Shown piece by piece: positions 12,827 to 13,209 of a stretch of DNA of 13,209 nucleotides (the stretch's first letter is position 1; the number at the start of each line of letters is the position of its first letter). The notes below the pieces were generated by a model that had not been told where the DNA came from, made no database searches, and worked only from the letters and a program-made list of their open reading frames with translations. This stretch comes from an uncultured Thiotrichaceae bacterium (GTDB lineage: Bacteria; Pseudomonadota; Gammaproteobacteria; Thiotrichales; Thiotrichaceae), in contig CACVAV010000393.1 of assembly GCA_902727945.1 (NCBI GenBank), positions 1 through 13,209 of the forward strand. Direction: 5' to 3'. The position numbers and the translations under genes are program-made.

Positions 12827-13209
12827 GTGAATACCCTTAACAGAAAGTTTACTGTTGCCCCCATGCTCGACTGGACGGATAAACATTGCCGTTATTTTCA
12901 CCGTTTATTGAGCCAGGACGCGGTTTTGTATACAGAAATGGTGACAACAGGTGCTATTTTACGTGGTGATGCTGAACGCCACTTGCTGTTTAATCAGGCT
13001 GAGCATCCGTTGGCATTGCAGTTAGGCGGCAGTGAACCGTCAGATATGACGGAATGCGCCCGCATTGCACAACACTATGGCTACGATGAGGTAAATATTA
13101 ACGTTGGTTGCCCCAGTGAGCGTGTTCAGCGGGGTGCTTTCGGTGCTTGTCTGATGGCTGAGCCGCAGTTGATTGCTGAGTGTGTCCGGGTTATGCAGGA
13201 TGAAGTGGA
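12827..13209 (+). CDS. dusA: tRNA-dihydrouridine(20/20a) synthase DusA, partial (5' part only)
   Basis: Open from GTG at 12827 to the window edge (127 codons, C-terminal part missing). It starts FTVAPMLDWTD (residues 8-18), with LYTEMVTTGAIL (34-45), LALQLGGSEP (62-71) and NINVGCPSERVQ (90-101). Cys95 is the catalytic proton donor (E. coli Cys93). MVTTGAI and the SERV/FGACLM context identify DusA rather than DusB or DusC. The enzyme reduces U20 and U20a in the tRNA D-loop with FMN and NADPH. An in-frame TAG at 12818 forces the start to GTG (the next ATG is inside the active-site barrel). No clear SD is seen. Confidence 0.94.
   Translation, partial: MNTLNRKFTVAPMLDWTDKHCRYFHRLLSQDAVLYTEMVTTGAILRGDAERHLLFNQAEHPLALQLGGSEPSDMTECARIAQHYGYDEVNINVGCPSERVQRGAFGACLMAEPQLIAECVRVMQDEV

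Overview
This window looks like chromosomal DNA from a gammaproteobacterium, probably marine or salt-adapted. The grounds are a complete Na+-translocating NADH:quinone oxidoreductase (Na+-NQR) operon, an RfaH-type NusG paralogue, a KpsS capsule gene, and proteobacterial MutM and DusA. I cannot name the genus. I see no transposase, integrase, tRNA, rRNA or CRISPR array, and the content looks like core genome.

Left part (1-1183, minus strand): the 5' part of kpsS (capsule lipid-linker Kdo transferase, cut by the window edge) lies downstream of rfaH, which encodes a transcription antiterminator classically needed for capsule and LPS operons. A divergent 188-bp region separates rfaH from the next operon. 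It holds plausible promoters on both strands and three copies of a TTGCTTA heptamer.

Left-centre (1184-4686, plus strand): four tightly coupled genes form an ABC-2 type system related to GldA/GldF/GldG of gliding bacteria, plus a DUF4340 protein. The order is ATPase, six-helix permease, large GldG-like auxiliary protein, and a short membrane-anchored DUF4340 protein. Its substrate is unknown.

Centre (4687-11249, plus strand): a 298-bp leader with palindromes precedes nqrA-nqrB-nqrC-nqrD-nqrE-nqrF. These six subunits form the complex that oxidises NADH, reduces quinone and pumps Na+. The FMN-attachment threonines (NqrB, NqrC), the NqrD/NqrE iron-site cysteines and the NqrF 2Fe-2S cysteines are all visible. 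nqrM (maturation factor) follows, but apbE, the flavin transferase often found between nqrF and nqrM, is absent. The 164-bp gap in its place carries, on the minus strand, what looks like an undescribed small RNA gene of about 64 nt. It has a sigma70-like promoter, a 5' hairpin, a UCCUCC anti-Shine-Dalgarno linker and a strong intrinsic terminator. This is the most interesting signal in the window.

Right part (11250-13209): a two-CBS-domain protein and mutM (fpg) on the plus strand, then a 58-aa single-helix membrane protein on the minus strand, convergent with mutM. The start of dusA (plus strand, GTG start) is cut by the window edge.
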